A stretch of DNA of 64,000 bases, from the NCBI RefSeq assembly GCF_002902985.1, contig NZ_CP026167.1, positions 186,001-250,000 of the forward strand. The letters run 5' to 3'. The notes under the pieces are model-generated. The model was not told the origin of the DNA. It saw nothing but the letters and a program-made list of their open reading frames with translations, and made no database searches. The position numbers were made by a program, and so were the translations under genes. Positions 47,359 through 55,550 of this stretch are shown here, piece after piece. Source of the DNA: Leclercia sp. LSNIH1 (GTDB lineage: Bacteria; Pseudomonadota; Gammaproteobacteria; Enterobacterales; Enterobacteriaceae). Within the stretch, counting starts at the first letter, position 1. Each line of letters opens with the position of its first letter.

Positions 47359-47580
47359 TCAGACCCCCTTGTAGTGTTTGCCTTTCAGCTCGGCGATTTC
47401 CTGACAGGTGACGCAGCACTGCACGCCCGTAATAACAGCGCGGCGAGCAGCAGGAATATCGCCGCCGCACGCCTGGCAGAAGAACGCAGAAGGCGCAGCC
47501 GGACGGCTACGCGCGTTGTGGATGTGGCGCTCACGGTTTTCCTGTTCACGCTGCTGTGCAAGATCCATTGAGTCGGCCAT
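47359..47580 (-). CDS. TraR/DksA-type zinc-finger protein
   Basis: 73 aa. C4 zinc motif CQACGGDIPAAR...CVTCQEIAE. TraR-like proteins bind RNA polymerase's secondary channel without ppGpp; P2 relatives often have one here. N-terminal acidic helix (MADSMDLAQQREQ) fits. Confidence 0.87.
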   Translation of the reverse strand: MADSMDLAQQREQENRERHIHNARSRPAAPSAFFCQACGGDIPAARRAVITGVQCCVTCQEIAELKGKHYKGV

Positions 47581-47813
47581 TAGTGCAGCTCCTGAGATTC
47601 GTTTTCAAAGCGGGCCGCTTCACGGCGCAGCAGTTCGGCGGCTTCTTTGCCGTTCAGCCCCTGCTGGGTGATGTGGATAGCCAGCGACTCAAGACGGATT
47701 GAAACGGCGAGCGCGCGGTCTTTACGCTCCTCATTTTTTGCGGCTGTCAGCAATACGGTCAGCGCATCGTTGTCAGCTTTAAACTTGCGGGTTTCGGTAT
47801 TTCGCATATTCAT
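47580..47813 (-). CDS. DUF2732-like early phage protein
   Basis: 77 aa, charged helical protein (MNMRNTETRKFKADNDALTVLL). It resembles the small DUF2732 proteins typical of this cluster; function unknown. Overlaps the zinc-finger gene by one base. Confidence 0.72.
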   Translation of the reverse strand: MNMRNTETRKFKADNDALTVLLTAAKNEERKDRALAVSIRLESLAIHITQQGLNGKEAAELLRREAARFENESQELH

Positions 47814-47876
47814 TTCTCCAGAATTTGGGCAAAAGAATGCCCGGCGGGTTTACGCCATTAATTTCGTTTGGGTTAA

Positions 47877-48248
47877 TTACTCGGGTAGTACGCTTTCATG
47901 CAGCGAGAAACGACGGGGTAGAATTTCGCCCCAGCGCGCTATTTCATTCATTGCCTTAATCAGCAACAACCGGCGGGACTGGTCGAAATATTCAAACGGC
48001 CTGCCGACCTCATCACTTTTAAACGCGCCTGGCTCGTTGCGGTTCGCCAGCGTCATGACAACGAATTTAAAGTTGTCATCCAGCTTGTTGAAATTACGCA
48101 GCGCCCCGTTTTGCGTGGCTTTTAGTTTCTGATGAAACCGGGCGAAACACTCCTCGCCGCTCATTTTTTCCGGCTGCACATCAGCACAACCAGCATTATT
48201 AAACGGCATTGCACCCGCGTTCATTGGTGCGGACATGTTATTAATCAT
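47877..48248 (-). CDS. DUF5347-like early phage protein
   Basis: 123 aa. N-terminus is Asn/Met/Ala-rich (MINNMSAPMNAGAMPF), then MSGEECFARFHQKL. Family assignment rests on cluster position and overall pattern. Overlaps the fil gene by 4 nt. Function unknown. Confidence 0.65.
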   Translation of the reverse strand: MINNMSAPMNAGAMPFNNAGCADVQPEKMSGEECFARFHQKLKATQNGALRNFNKLDDNFKFVVMTLANRNEPGAFKSDEVGRPFEYFDQSRRLLLIKAMNEIARWGEILPRRFSLHESVLPE

Positions 48249-48448
48249 ATCAACCTCAAAAAAGCTTTAACCCGGCGTTTAAACGACGCGGGGCGCGCAG
48301 TACGAAGTTCACTTAATAATGCCGACTGATCGCGACTGGGGTTCCAGCTCTTACGGTCGCTTCCCATGATCCAGCCGTGGCCGTAATGCATGGATGGACT
48401 TTGACGAACAAGCAGCGATGCGAATGAAGGTTCATGTTTCATGCTCAC
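48245..48448 (-). CDS. fil: Filamentation protein Fil-like (phage 186)
   Basis: 67 aa. The segment QSPSMHYGHGWIMGSDRKSW is typical of the 186 Fil group, which blocks host division during induction and makes cells filament. Located between cII and the DUF5347-like gene as expected. Confidence 0.7.
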   Translation of the reverse strand: MSMKHEPSFASLLVRQSPSMHYGHGWIMGSDRKSWNPSRDQSALLSELRTARPASFKRRVKAFLRLI

Positions 48449-48449
48449 C

Positions 48450-48959
48450 TCACATCAGCCCGAAGGTTGCGCCGATGCCGCTCACAGTATCTACAGCGCC
48501 AGCTACCGCAGGGTTACCCTGGATGCGGCATTGCACTGCCATAGCGGCCAGAAACAGGCAACGGATCCCGACGTTGACGCTGGACACCATCGAATTTTTT
48601 CGGCACTGCGTCATGCGTTCCGTTGATATTGCCCCTGCTGCGAGTTGGCCCACATCTGCCGTTGCCTTCATGACATAAACCGGTAGCTTTTCACTAGCCA
48701 GCTCATTTACCGGCACACACGGCATACAGTGCAGTTGCGCCAGAAAGCCATCAACCAATGTTGAGTCTTCAGTGATATCGGTCAGCAGCATAATTTCCGG
48801 GGCTGTCAGTTGATGCGGCTGATCCGGATTTAACTTGTTGCGCAGTGTCTGCGGCTTGATGCCTGCTTTGTCCGCAAGCTCGACCATATTGTGACGCGCT
48901 GCAAATGCCTGGCAGGCTGCGTCATAGTGGCGATGTGTGGAAACCTTAAAATCAAACAT
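48450..48959 (-). CDS. cII: Phage regulatory protein CII (186 type)
   Basis: 169 aa, MFDFKVSTHRHYDAACQAFA; N-terminal HTH (ELADKAGIKPQTLRNKLNPDQ, about 27-47). In 186 CII activates the pE promoter to establish lysogeny. Not related to lambda CII. Confidence 0.88.
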   Translation of the reverse strand: MFDFKVSTHRHYDAACQAFAARHNMVELADKAGIKPQTLRNKLNPDQPHQLTAPEIMLLTDITEDSTLVDGFLAQLHCMPCVPVNELASEKLPVYVMKATADVGQLAAGAISTERMTQCRKNSMVSSVNVGIRCLFLAAMAVQCRIQGNPAVAGAVDTVSGIGATFGLM

Positions 48960-48989
48960 GCTTCTCTCCCTGAGTTCACATAATGTGAA

Positions 48990-49253
48990 TCACGCACCGA
49001 TAACGAGTTGGAAACGGGAATGACCTAACACTTTGCGCATCTGTTCTTCTTTCCATCGTGCGTAGTAGATGCGAACCATCCCGCTGGCACGTTTGCGCCC
49101 TGGCTTGATAACGCGCGGCTCGATAGGAACACATGGCTGTTCGCCAGTTGTCCAGCGACGGACCGTAGCTATAGAAACTCGCTCTAAAGCAGCAAATTCT
49201 TGAGGTGAAACTATCTCGCTAGGGATTTTCACGATTGTAATTTCAGAGGCCAT
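48990..49253 (-). CDS. apl: Excisionase and repressor Apl-like
   Basis: 87 aa, with SEIVSPQEFAALERVSIATVRRWTTGE, an HTH closely matching 186 Apl. It promotes excision and represses pR/pL. First gene leftward from the genetic switch, divergent from cI. Confidence 0.87.
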   Translation of the reverse strand: MASEITIVKIPSEIVSPQEFAALERVSIATVRRWTTGEQPCVPIEPRVIKPGRKRASGMVRIYYARWKEEQMRKVLGHSRFQLVIGA

Positions 49254-49382
49254 ATTGCATCATTCCCAGTTTGCCAAAGATTGCCATTGATTCTCTGCGA
49301 TTATCACGAAGTATCATCAATGACGGTACACAGTTGTGAAATGTACTTAACAAATGTGTATTGGTCAATAAGGAAATTACAA
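49254..49382. promoter_or_regulatory. cI/apl genetic switch
   Basis: 129-bp AT-rich gap between divergent apl and cI that must contain pR (leftward) and pL (rightward). Repeated elements such as ttgccaaagattgcca and tgaaatgtactt/caaatgtgta are visible, but I cannot assign CI or Apl operators by eye. Confidence 0.5.
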
Positions 49383-49961
49383 ATGAAGATCAGCGACTAC
49401 ACATTTGAGCCGTTAGCTATCTTGGATAGGATTTGTGAGGTTTACGGTTTTAGTCAGAAAATTCAGCTTGCTAATCACTTTGATATTTCTGCTAGCTCCC
49501 TCTCCAACCGCTATACACGGGGCACAATTTCCTATGACTTTGCTGCGGTTTGTGCTCTTGAAACGGGCGCTGATCTCCGTTGGTTACTGACCGGCCAGGG
49601 GGAAAGGTATAGTGAAAAGTCAAGCTCACCCGAAGCTGCAAAGATTGAAACATTCACATTAAGTGAAGAAACCCTTACCAAAGATAGCGTATTGAGTATC
49701 AGCACTAAGTTTTTCACTAAGCCTCTTGCCGATGGGTTAGGGGTTAAAGCTGATGGCAAATTGTATTTTGTTGATAAAAATATCCCTTTTGCTGATGGCA
49801 CATGGTTGGTTGATATTGAAGGCGCTATTAGCATCCGGGAGCTAACACGATTACCCGGCAAAAAGCTACACGTTGCGGGTGGCAAAGTCCCTTTTGAATG
49901 TAGTTTTGATGAGATTAAAACGTTAGGCCGCGTAGTAGGGATTTATAGCGAGGTTAACTAA
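49383..49961 (+). CDS. cI: Phage repressor CI (186 type)
   Basis: 192 aa, the 186 CI length, starting MKISDYTFEPLAILDRI. HTH region GFSQKIQLANHFDISASSLSNRYTRG and C-terminal ELTRLPGKKLHVAGGKVPFEC are nearly the 186 sequence. 186 CI is not self-cleaved, so induction needs an antirepressor. The frame is open upstream to 49281 but the RBS AAGGAA precedes 49383. Its stop overlaps int. Confidence 0.93.
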   Translation: MKISDYTFEPLAILDRICEVYGFSQKIQLANHFDISASSLSNRYTRGTISYDFAAVCALETGADLRWLLTGQGERYSEKSSSPEAAKIETFTLSEETLTKDSVLSISTKFFTKPLADGLGVKADGKLYFVDKNIPFADGTWLVDIEGAISIRELTRLPGKKLHVAGGKVPFECSFDEIKTLGRVVGIYSEVN

Positions 49962-51010
49962 TGGCCGTAAGGAAAAATCCCGCCGGTGGGTGGATCTGCG
50001 AGCTTTACCCTAATGGGGCCAATGGTAAACGTATCAGACGAAAATTCGCTACCAAAGGAGAGGCGCTGGCCTATGAGCAATACACAGTCCAAAACCCGTG
50101 GAATGAGGAACAGGAAGACCGGCGCACACTGAAAGACCTGATTGATTCATGGTATAGAGCACACGGTATAACTTTAAAAGATGGCCTCAAGCGTCAGTTA
50201 GCCATGCACCATGCCTTTGAGTGCATGGGCGAACCTCTCGCCCGCGATTTCGATGCGCAAATGTTTTCCCGTTATCGAGAGAAGCGCTTAAAGGGCGACT
50301 ACGCCCGATCAAATAGAGTGAAGGAAGTATCTCCACGCACGCTCAATCTTGAGCTTGCCTATTTTCGAGCGGTATTCAATGAGCTAAACCGCCTCGGGGA
50401 ATGGAAAAGCGAGAACCCGCTAAAGAATATGCGCCCTTTCCGTACGGAAGAAATGGAGATGGCCTGGCTAACTCATGACCAGATTGCACTACTGCTTTCA
50501 GAGTGTAAACGCCATGACAATAATGACTTAAGTACGGTAGTAAAAATTTGTCTTGTTACTGGTGCCCGCTGGTCTGAGGCTGAGGGGCTTAAGAAATCCC
50601 AGCTTTCGAAATACAAGATCACCTTTACTAAAACTAAAGGAAAAAAAAACCGAACCGTACCGATAAGCCAGGAGCTTTACAACGCTTTGGTCGAAGATAA
50701 AAAAGATGCTAAGGGTAAGCTTTTTAGTGAATGCTACGGGGCGTTCCGATCCGCACTGGAAAGAACTGAAATTGAGTTACCTGCCGGGCAGCTTACCCAC
50801 GTTCTACGCCATACCTTTGCTAGTCACTTTATGATGAATGGTGGTAATATTTTGGTCTTACAACGAGTGCTCGGCCATACCGACATAAAAATGACTATGC
50901 GTTATGCTCATTTTGCGCCCAATCACTTAGAGGACGCAGTTAAGCTGAATCCACTGGCGGTAAGTGGCGATAAAGTGGCGGTAGAAATGAGTAACATTGA
51001 TAATCCTTGA
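49961..51010 (+). CDS. int: Tyrosine-recombinase integrase
   Basis: 349 aa. Catalytic residues: Arg in TGARWSEAEG (about 200), HxxR in THVLRHTFASHF (about 275-286), His in VLGHTDIKM and nucleophile Tyr in MRYAHFAPNH (about 315). Start overlaps the cI stop by 1 nt, so it is made from the lysogenic transcript. It lies 68 bp from attR. Confidence 0.95.
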   Translation: MAVRKNPAGGWICELYPNGANGKRIRRKFATKGEALAYEQYTVQNPWNEEQEDRRTLKDLIDSWYRAHGITLKDGLKRQLAMHHAFECMGEPLARDFDAQMFSRYREKRLKGDYARSNRVKEVSPRTLNLELAYFRAVFNELNRLGEWKSENPLKNMRPFRTEEMEMAWLTHDQIALLLSECKRHDNNDLSTVVKICLVTGARWSEAEGLKKSQLSKYKITFTKTKGKKNRTVPISQELYNALVEDKKDAKGKLFSECYGAFRSALERTEIELPAGQLTHVLRHTFASHFMMNGGNILVLQRVLGHTDIKMTMRYAHFAPNHLEDAVKLNPLAVSGDKVAVEMSNIDNP

Positions 51011-51077
51011 TAGTTTTTGATAACGTAACCGCCTGTTTTTTAACGCAAGTTATTGTTTTTCGGTTGTTGTTATAGGA

Positions 51078-51128
51078 ACTCATAATCGCTTGGTCGCTGG
51101 TTCAAGTCCAGCAGGGGCCACCAAATTT
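51078..51128 (+). repeat. attR core (distal copy of the ileX 3' end)
   Basis: 51-nt copy of 21585-21635 with gt in place of ac. It carries the usual enterobacterial T-loop and CCA end but no 5' tRNA half, so it is not a functional tRNA. Could also be the shared att of two tandem prophages. Confidence 0.92.
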
Positions 51129-51269
51129 ATCCTTGAATAACAGCATCTTGAACCATATTCGTATCTTAACCTTCAAATCTTTTCTATCTTAGTGTCGCAA
51201 AAGTGTCGCATCGACTTTGCTGTTTCGCAGTACGATGAGCTTTTCATTCGCATGTGTATAGGTGTTCTG

Positions 51270-51950
51270 ATGGAAGATCTCAAAACAGCCAGCGCCAGAT
51301 TAGTGCTTTCCTCAGTAGGTTTGATACTACTGCTTGGCGGATGGGCATCTTTTGCAAATGAAATACCTATCGGCAATATGGGTTTGAAATTAACCTCTCT
51401 TTATGTAGCTCCTTTTCTACTCTGTGGGTTTTGGCTTTATAGCTGGCAACGATTCTTCGTTCTGGCGCGCCACAGTAATAAGCCAGATATTGATAAGCTT
51501 CTTTTATCTAGTATAAATACTGCTTGCAACGCTAATCAAAACGACTTAATCAGGAGCGTATTCCGCCCTCAAAACTTCAATCTCAAGTTACCAGTCATGG
51601 TCCGAAAATGGGGACGGTCAAGTGTCTACATTCCTGGAGATGCTAAGGCAGACTATGTTGTTTACAATCGTTCCTTCGCTAGAAGAGACTTCATGTTTTG
51701 TTATTTAGGGAATGATATAAATGATAACGCCCTTTATGTTCATTTTGGTCCAAAAGCATCAAATATCCAGAATGGCACCCTCAGACCAAACTCTCTTGGT
51801 TATTGGAAGTGCATTAGTTTCGAACTCAAGCATTTAATTAATAACTCATTCAAGCTTCCTCTAATAGGTGCGCATTATTTTCCGCACATCTTTGCCTGGT
51901 CAACTTTGGTATACCTATCGGTCTGGATTTGTAGATACAGCTTCTCATAA
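51270..51950 (+). CDS. Membrane protein of unknown function between the prophages
   Basis: 226 aa, low GC. Two N-terminal TM helices (LVLSSVGLILLLGGWASF; LYVAPFLLCGFWLYSWQRFF) and a C-terminal TM (IFAWSTLVYLSVWICRYSF), with a ~120-residue soluble middle that is Asn/Lys-rich. ATG 51270 is chosen because it has a GGTG RBS and a clean N-terminus. Location just outside the att copy and base composition point to mobile cargo. Family not recognised; a phage-exclusion or conversion role is only conjecture. Confidence 0.68.
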   Translation: MEDLKTASARLVLSSVGLILLLGGWASFANEIPIGNMGLKLTSLYVAPFLLCGFWLYSWQRFFVLARHSNKPDIDKLLLSSINTACNANQNDLIRSVFRPQNFNLKLPVMVRKWGRSSVYIPGDAKADYVVYNRSFARRDFMFCYLGNDINDNALYVHFGPKASNIQNGTLRPNSLGYWKCISFELKHLINNSFKLPLIGAHYFPHIFAWSTLVYLSVWICRYSFS

Positions 51951-52581
51951 CGTGTCTTAAAAAAACTGATACGAATTTAACTAGAAGCTGCCTCTTGATG
52001 AGATAACCTAGATTCTGACTGCCCATCAACACATCGAAATTATTCTTCGTCACACACTCTTACGCGCTTTTCAGTTTTGGAAATCGGCGGTAAACCCCCG
52101 CAAGCCGCGCCAGCACTGACATTTCCGATTACGGCTTGCTCTACGCGCCCGCGAAATTTGATCGTCTCAAGTCATGTAAAATTAAAAATTCTCTTTGATA
52201 TCTACTAGTTAGTTTTTTCTCTAGATCCTTTTTTGATCCTTATAACTGAAAAAAACTGGAAATGTTTGCAATTTTTTCAGTGCTGGTTTTCCGCGAAGCC
52301 GCCAGCTGTGGCGTGCTCTGGCGGGCTGGTTTGTAGAAAATTAAAACTGAAAAATTTCTACGATCCAAAAACCGCAGGCGGGTGCGGTGTAGTGCCGTTT
52401 TTGTCTGCGCCACGTTTATTTTGTGGCTGCACCGCTGCGCCAGCCCTGCGGCGTGCCTCTGATCGTTTCGTGGTATTACATGCGGGTGGGTTGTCTGCTG
52501 ATGCGCTCATGGCGCGTTATGGTGCGTCTGGTGAGAAGGCGTAAAAAAGCCCGCGCATTGGCGGGCAAAAGGTGCATTCAT
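51951..52581. other. AT-rich interval without confident gene
   Basis: About 600 bp. An open frame on the + strand (52233-52544) could code for 103 aa, but composition changes sharply inside it and I recognise nothing. Short direct repeats (gatcct..tttttgatcct) and a minus-strand terminator are visible. It probably marks the left end of the second prophage. Confidence 0.4.
52543..52566 (-). terminator. Terminator of the second prophage's tail operon
   Basis: Minus strand stem gcccgc/gcgggc with 6-nt loop, followed by T6. It lies 16 bp past the hub/spike stop. Confidence 0.85.
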
Positions 52582-54279
52582 TCAGGCAATTATCTGTTCG
52601 TACTTTCCTCGTGTTACGCCTGCCTTGCTGGCCGTTTCCGTAAAGGCACTGGCCTGGTTTGGTGCGCCTGTTCCCGGGTGCGTATGTCCGGCGCACTGCT
52701 GCGCCAGTTCTGCCAGCAGATCGATGGTATCCAGCAGCATGGTGAGGGTGTTGGTGCTCCCGTTTCCGATATGCACCGTATCGCCAATAATCTGCTGACC
52801 TGCGGCCACGCTCTTACGCAGGGCGGCAATCTTCTCTGTCAGCGCACCGCCCGACTCAATATCAATATTCCCGGCCACCTTGCTGGACTGCCGGCCTTCA
52901 ACATCCGTTTCAGCATCGCCTTTGATGCTGGCCAGATAGTTACCTCCTGCAGCCATCGCATAATCGCCCGTGGTGATTTGCTGGATCACTCCGGCCATCA
53001 GTGTGGCCGTGCCGATCACCGTTGTTTTATCGGTGGCTTTGATGGTTGTTTCCCGCGTCACCAGTTCACGGGTTTCCGTATCAGCGGTAACGCTACGTGT
53101 CATTGATGTTTCACGAATAGCCTGATCGGTCTGCCGCTCCCAGTCGCCGCCCTGGGTAACGCGCTGCGATACACCATCACGTTGCTGCTGCAGCTGTTCG
53201 CCCGGTTTCACATCCGGCAGGCTCGTCCCTTCCGGCATGGTCTGGCGCACAAACGGCTTATCCGGGCGCCCGCCCGTAAATCCGACTTCTACCAGGGTGC
53301 CTTCCGGCGGAAACTGAAACATACCCGAATCATTACCGGCCATCGGAACCGGCAGCGGCACGGCAGAGTAAACCGGGGTTGTACTGTCCGGGTTGCCGTC
53401 TGCGTCAAGCAGCTGCACATCCACCGCATAACGCGGGCGATAGGGATCAGCAAAATTCCCGCTGGAAACGGGCTCACTGGCTGCGACCACCCGCGCCATC
53501 TTCGGCACATGCAGGCCGCTGGCCAGCTCCGGGTAATGGCTTTCAATCTGTCGCTGCATCGCTGTTTTTTGCAGTGGTTTCCCCGTTGCCTTGTTGCGCG
53601 GCGTCCAGGTGATCGCCATTGTGTCATTGGTCAGCGCAACCCGTGTCAGACGTTCGCCGTTCACCTCCACGCCCGGACGCAGGGACTGGATCAGTGGCAG
53701 CGTCATCGTATTGCCGCCCGCCGCGCCCTGGCTGAACTCATGCGGGATTTCAACCGGACGCCCGGCGAACAGCGCCGCCTCTGCACCGCCTGCGTACATC
53801 GACCCGTCAGGCAACTGATACCAGACGTAATCGTTAATACCGAAGGCTTTACCCAGATTGCTCAGCAGCTGGAAGCCCGTACCTGAATGGGTGAAATGCG
53901 GGATCGGCGTCCTGCTGTAACTGGCATCCGGGACGGACACAGTGATGCCGCTGTTTTCCGTCAGCCAGGCAGCAACGTCGCGCAGCGTCGGGTGCTGAAA
54001 TGAACATGGCCACGCCCTGTCAAAGACGCCTGCCAGCTCCCGCACAAACAGACGCATAAACCCTTTTTCAGCTGACTGCGCACGCTCAACGTACCCGGTA
54101 AACCAGCGCAGCAGCTGACCGGAATAGCCCACATCAAGGCGCACCATCTTCCCGGTATAGTCCTGATCGGTCTGGGCCGTAATAAAGCCCCGGCCGCAGC
54201 TGTTCAGCTCCAGCACCAGATTCACATCGGCCACATGGGTTTCATCAGTGGACAAATAGAGGCGTTTAACTGGTTTCAC
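52582..54279 (-). CDS. Fused baseplate hub and spike protein (VgrG-like)
   Basis: 565 aa combining in one chain what P2 splits into gpD and gpV. Residues ~1-330 are hub-type (MKPVKRLYLSTDETHVADVN; tandem beta-barrels), ~330-400 an OB-like domain (FQFPPEGTLVEVGFTGGRPDKPF), ~400-500 beta-helical repeats (TETRELVTRETTIKATDK), and a tip with AGHTHPGTGAPN, an HTH motif like the iron-binding tip of gpV. Last gene of the operon. Confidence 0.87.
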   Translation of the reverse strand: MKPVKRLYLSTDETHVADVNLVLELNSCGRGFITAQTDQDYTGKMVRLDVGYSGQLLRWFTGYVERAQSAEKGFMRLFVRELAGVFDRAWPCSFQHPTLRDVAAWLTENSGITVSVPDASYSRTPIPHFTHSGTGFQLLSNLGKAFGINDYVWYQLPDGSMYAGGAEAALFAGRPVEIPHEFSQGAAGGNTMTLPLIQSLRPGVEVNGERLTRVALTNDTMAITWTPRNKATGKPLQKTAMQRQIESHYPELASGLHVPKMARVVAASEPVSSGNFADPYRPRYAVDVQLLDADGNPDSTTPVYSAVPLPVPMAGNDSGMFQFPPEGTLVEVGFTGGRPDKPFVRQTMPEGTSLPDVKPGEQLQQQRDGVSQRVTQGGDWERQTDQAIRETSMTRSVTADTETRELVTRETTIKATDKTTVIGTATLMAGVIQQITTGDYAMAAGGNYLASIKGDAETDVEGRQSSKVAGNIDIESGGALTEKIAALRKSVAAGQQIIGDTVHIGNGSTNTLTMLLDTIDLLAELAQQCAGHTHPGTGAPNQASAFTETASKAGVTRGKYEQIIA

Positions 54280-54282
54280 TTA

Positions 54283-54828
54283 TCACTCCAGGGCATCGTT
54301 TACGGGTTTCAGAACCTTGCGTTCAAACCACGTCATTTTTTCATCTGATTCACCCGCGCTTGCGACTCCTGAACCGCCTGCGCCAGCGCCAGCCCCCTGC
54401 GCTTTACTGGTTGCGCGGGAAGTTGCAACGGCTTCTTTTTTCTCTGCCACGCTCAGGAACTCGGTCAGGGTAAACGTGACAAGCCAGGACATACGCCCTT
54501 CCTGCTGCGGCGCGTCAATCGTCCCGGAAAACGAGGCTTCACGCAGATTGACTGCACGGGCAACATTATTTGCAACCCGGTACACAGTGCGCGCGCCACC
54601 TGATCCCGTGGCGTTGGCCAGCTGGAACAGGCGCGTGAGAATATCGATATCCTTAAACGGGATTTCACCAGATACACGCAGCTCCTTGCCTTTTGCACCT
54701 TCTTCGGACTTGGCCGTGGATGATGTACCGCCCGACTGGTCTTTATCCGGGAACTGCTGGGAAACGGTGATCCGCATATTTTTAAGCCGGATGGCTTCGC
54801 CGTTAAGCGCCAGCGTGATCGCTGTCAT
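54283..54828 (-). CDS. Baseplate-associated tail protein
   Basis: 181 aa. Beta-rich first 130 residues (MTAITLALNGEAIRLKNMRI), then an Ala/Gly-rich linker (AQGAGAGAGGSGVASAG) and a charged end. 3 bp before the hub gene, overlaps the upstream 239-aa gene by 26 nt. Precise role unknown; the place suggests hub or tube adaptor. Confidence 0.75.
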   Translation of the reverse strand: MTAITLALNGEAIRLKNMRITVSQQFPDKDQSGGTSSTAKSEEGAKGKELRVSGEIPFKDIDILTRLFQLANATGSGGARTVYRVANNVARAVNLREASFSGTIDAPQQEGRMSWLVTFTLTEFLSVAEKKEAVATSRATSKAQGAGAGAGGSGVASAGESDEKMTWFERKVLKPVNDALE

Positions 54829-55522
54829 GGATCATCCTCCTGATGCTGCTTAGGTCGGAACCGGTCAGCATGATGGCAGCGGTATAAATCGACGACATTG
54901 CCGGAATATCTGTGAGCAACTCCCGCACCATCTCAGTACCGCTTCCAGTTGATGTAAACACCCAGGCGCTGGCGCTCTTACCCGCCAGCTCTCCCGCCGC
55001 CTCCGCAATTTCTGACAGCAGCCCGGCACGCTGCTCCATAAAATCTACCAGGCTGGCTTTCAATCCTGTAAGGCTTAGTGAACCGACAGCGGCAGCACTG
55101 GCAACAGCCGCCGCGGTACTCATGGCTCTCGTTGTTGTCACAGAAAGCGGCAAAGGATCCGGAAGGCTATTCTCAGCTTTAGCTGGTATCTGCATTTTCA
55201 CCGTTTCAAGCTCTGCTGCAGAACGTGCCAGCCTGGAAACCTGTTTAAACGCCGGAGCCGGGAATACCGCCGTCAGTGGTTCAAGATTTGTCATGAATTC
55301 ATCATATGTCTGCCCGGCCACCATTAAGACCACTACATCCATGCTATCAGCAAGGCTAACCAACTTTTTCGCCAGCCACCGCACTGCATTATCCGGACTG
55401 AGATAGACTCCATTGAGCGTCTGCTGCCCCAGTCCATATACCCACGGATGTGCGGTGACTGTCGTGACGTTATCCGCTGGTACGCCCATCTTCAGCTGTA
55501 TTATTTTCCTCTCCCACATCAT
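54803..55522 (-). CDS. Phage tail protein, unknown role
   Basis: 239 aa, MMWERKIIQLKMGVPADNV; first half alpha/beta, second half Ala-rich (about 135-155). RBS AGGAG precedes ATG 55522. Encoded between the fibre and the baseplate adaptor. I do not recognise the family; a fibre-associated or assembly role is inferred only from order. Confidence 0.7.
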   Translation of the reverse strand: MMWERKIIQLKMGVPADNVTTVTAHPWVYGLGQQTLNGVYLSPDNAVRWLAKKLVSLADSMDVVVLMVAGQTYDEFMTNLEPLTAVFPAPAFKQVSRLARSAAELETVKMQIPAKAENSLPDPLPLSVTTTRAMSTAAAVASAAAVGSLSLTGLKASLVDFMEQRAGLLSEIAEAAGELAGKSASAWVFTSTGSGTEMVRELLTDIPAMSSIYTAAIMLTGSDLSSIRRMIHDSDHAGA

Positions 55523-55550
55523 GTCTGCTCCTGTTCGTTAAATTTTCTTG

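Larger units (their letters stand above)
21585..51128. mobile_element. 186/P2-type prophage integrated at ileX
   Basis: About 29.5 kb between att repeats. It holds the complete P2-order late gene set (Q P O N M L X Y K lys R S V W J I fibre FI FII E/E' T U D ogr), a 186-type cI and apl, the replication gene A, a 186-type cos site and an integrase next to attR. I see no interrupted essential gene. A separate tail-fibre assembly gene (G) is absent. It looks inducible, though that cannot be shown from sequence. Confidence 0.95.

Noticed and set aside
51078..51128. Second tRNA gene
   Set aside because: Only the 3' part is present, without acceptor 5' strand, D-arm or full anticodon arm; it is an att site.
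52233..52544. 103-codon frame before the second prophage
   Set aside because: Composition changes within it, it runs into the terminator of the opposite operon, and I recognise no family. Left as unannotated interval.
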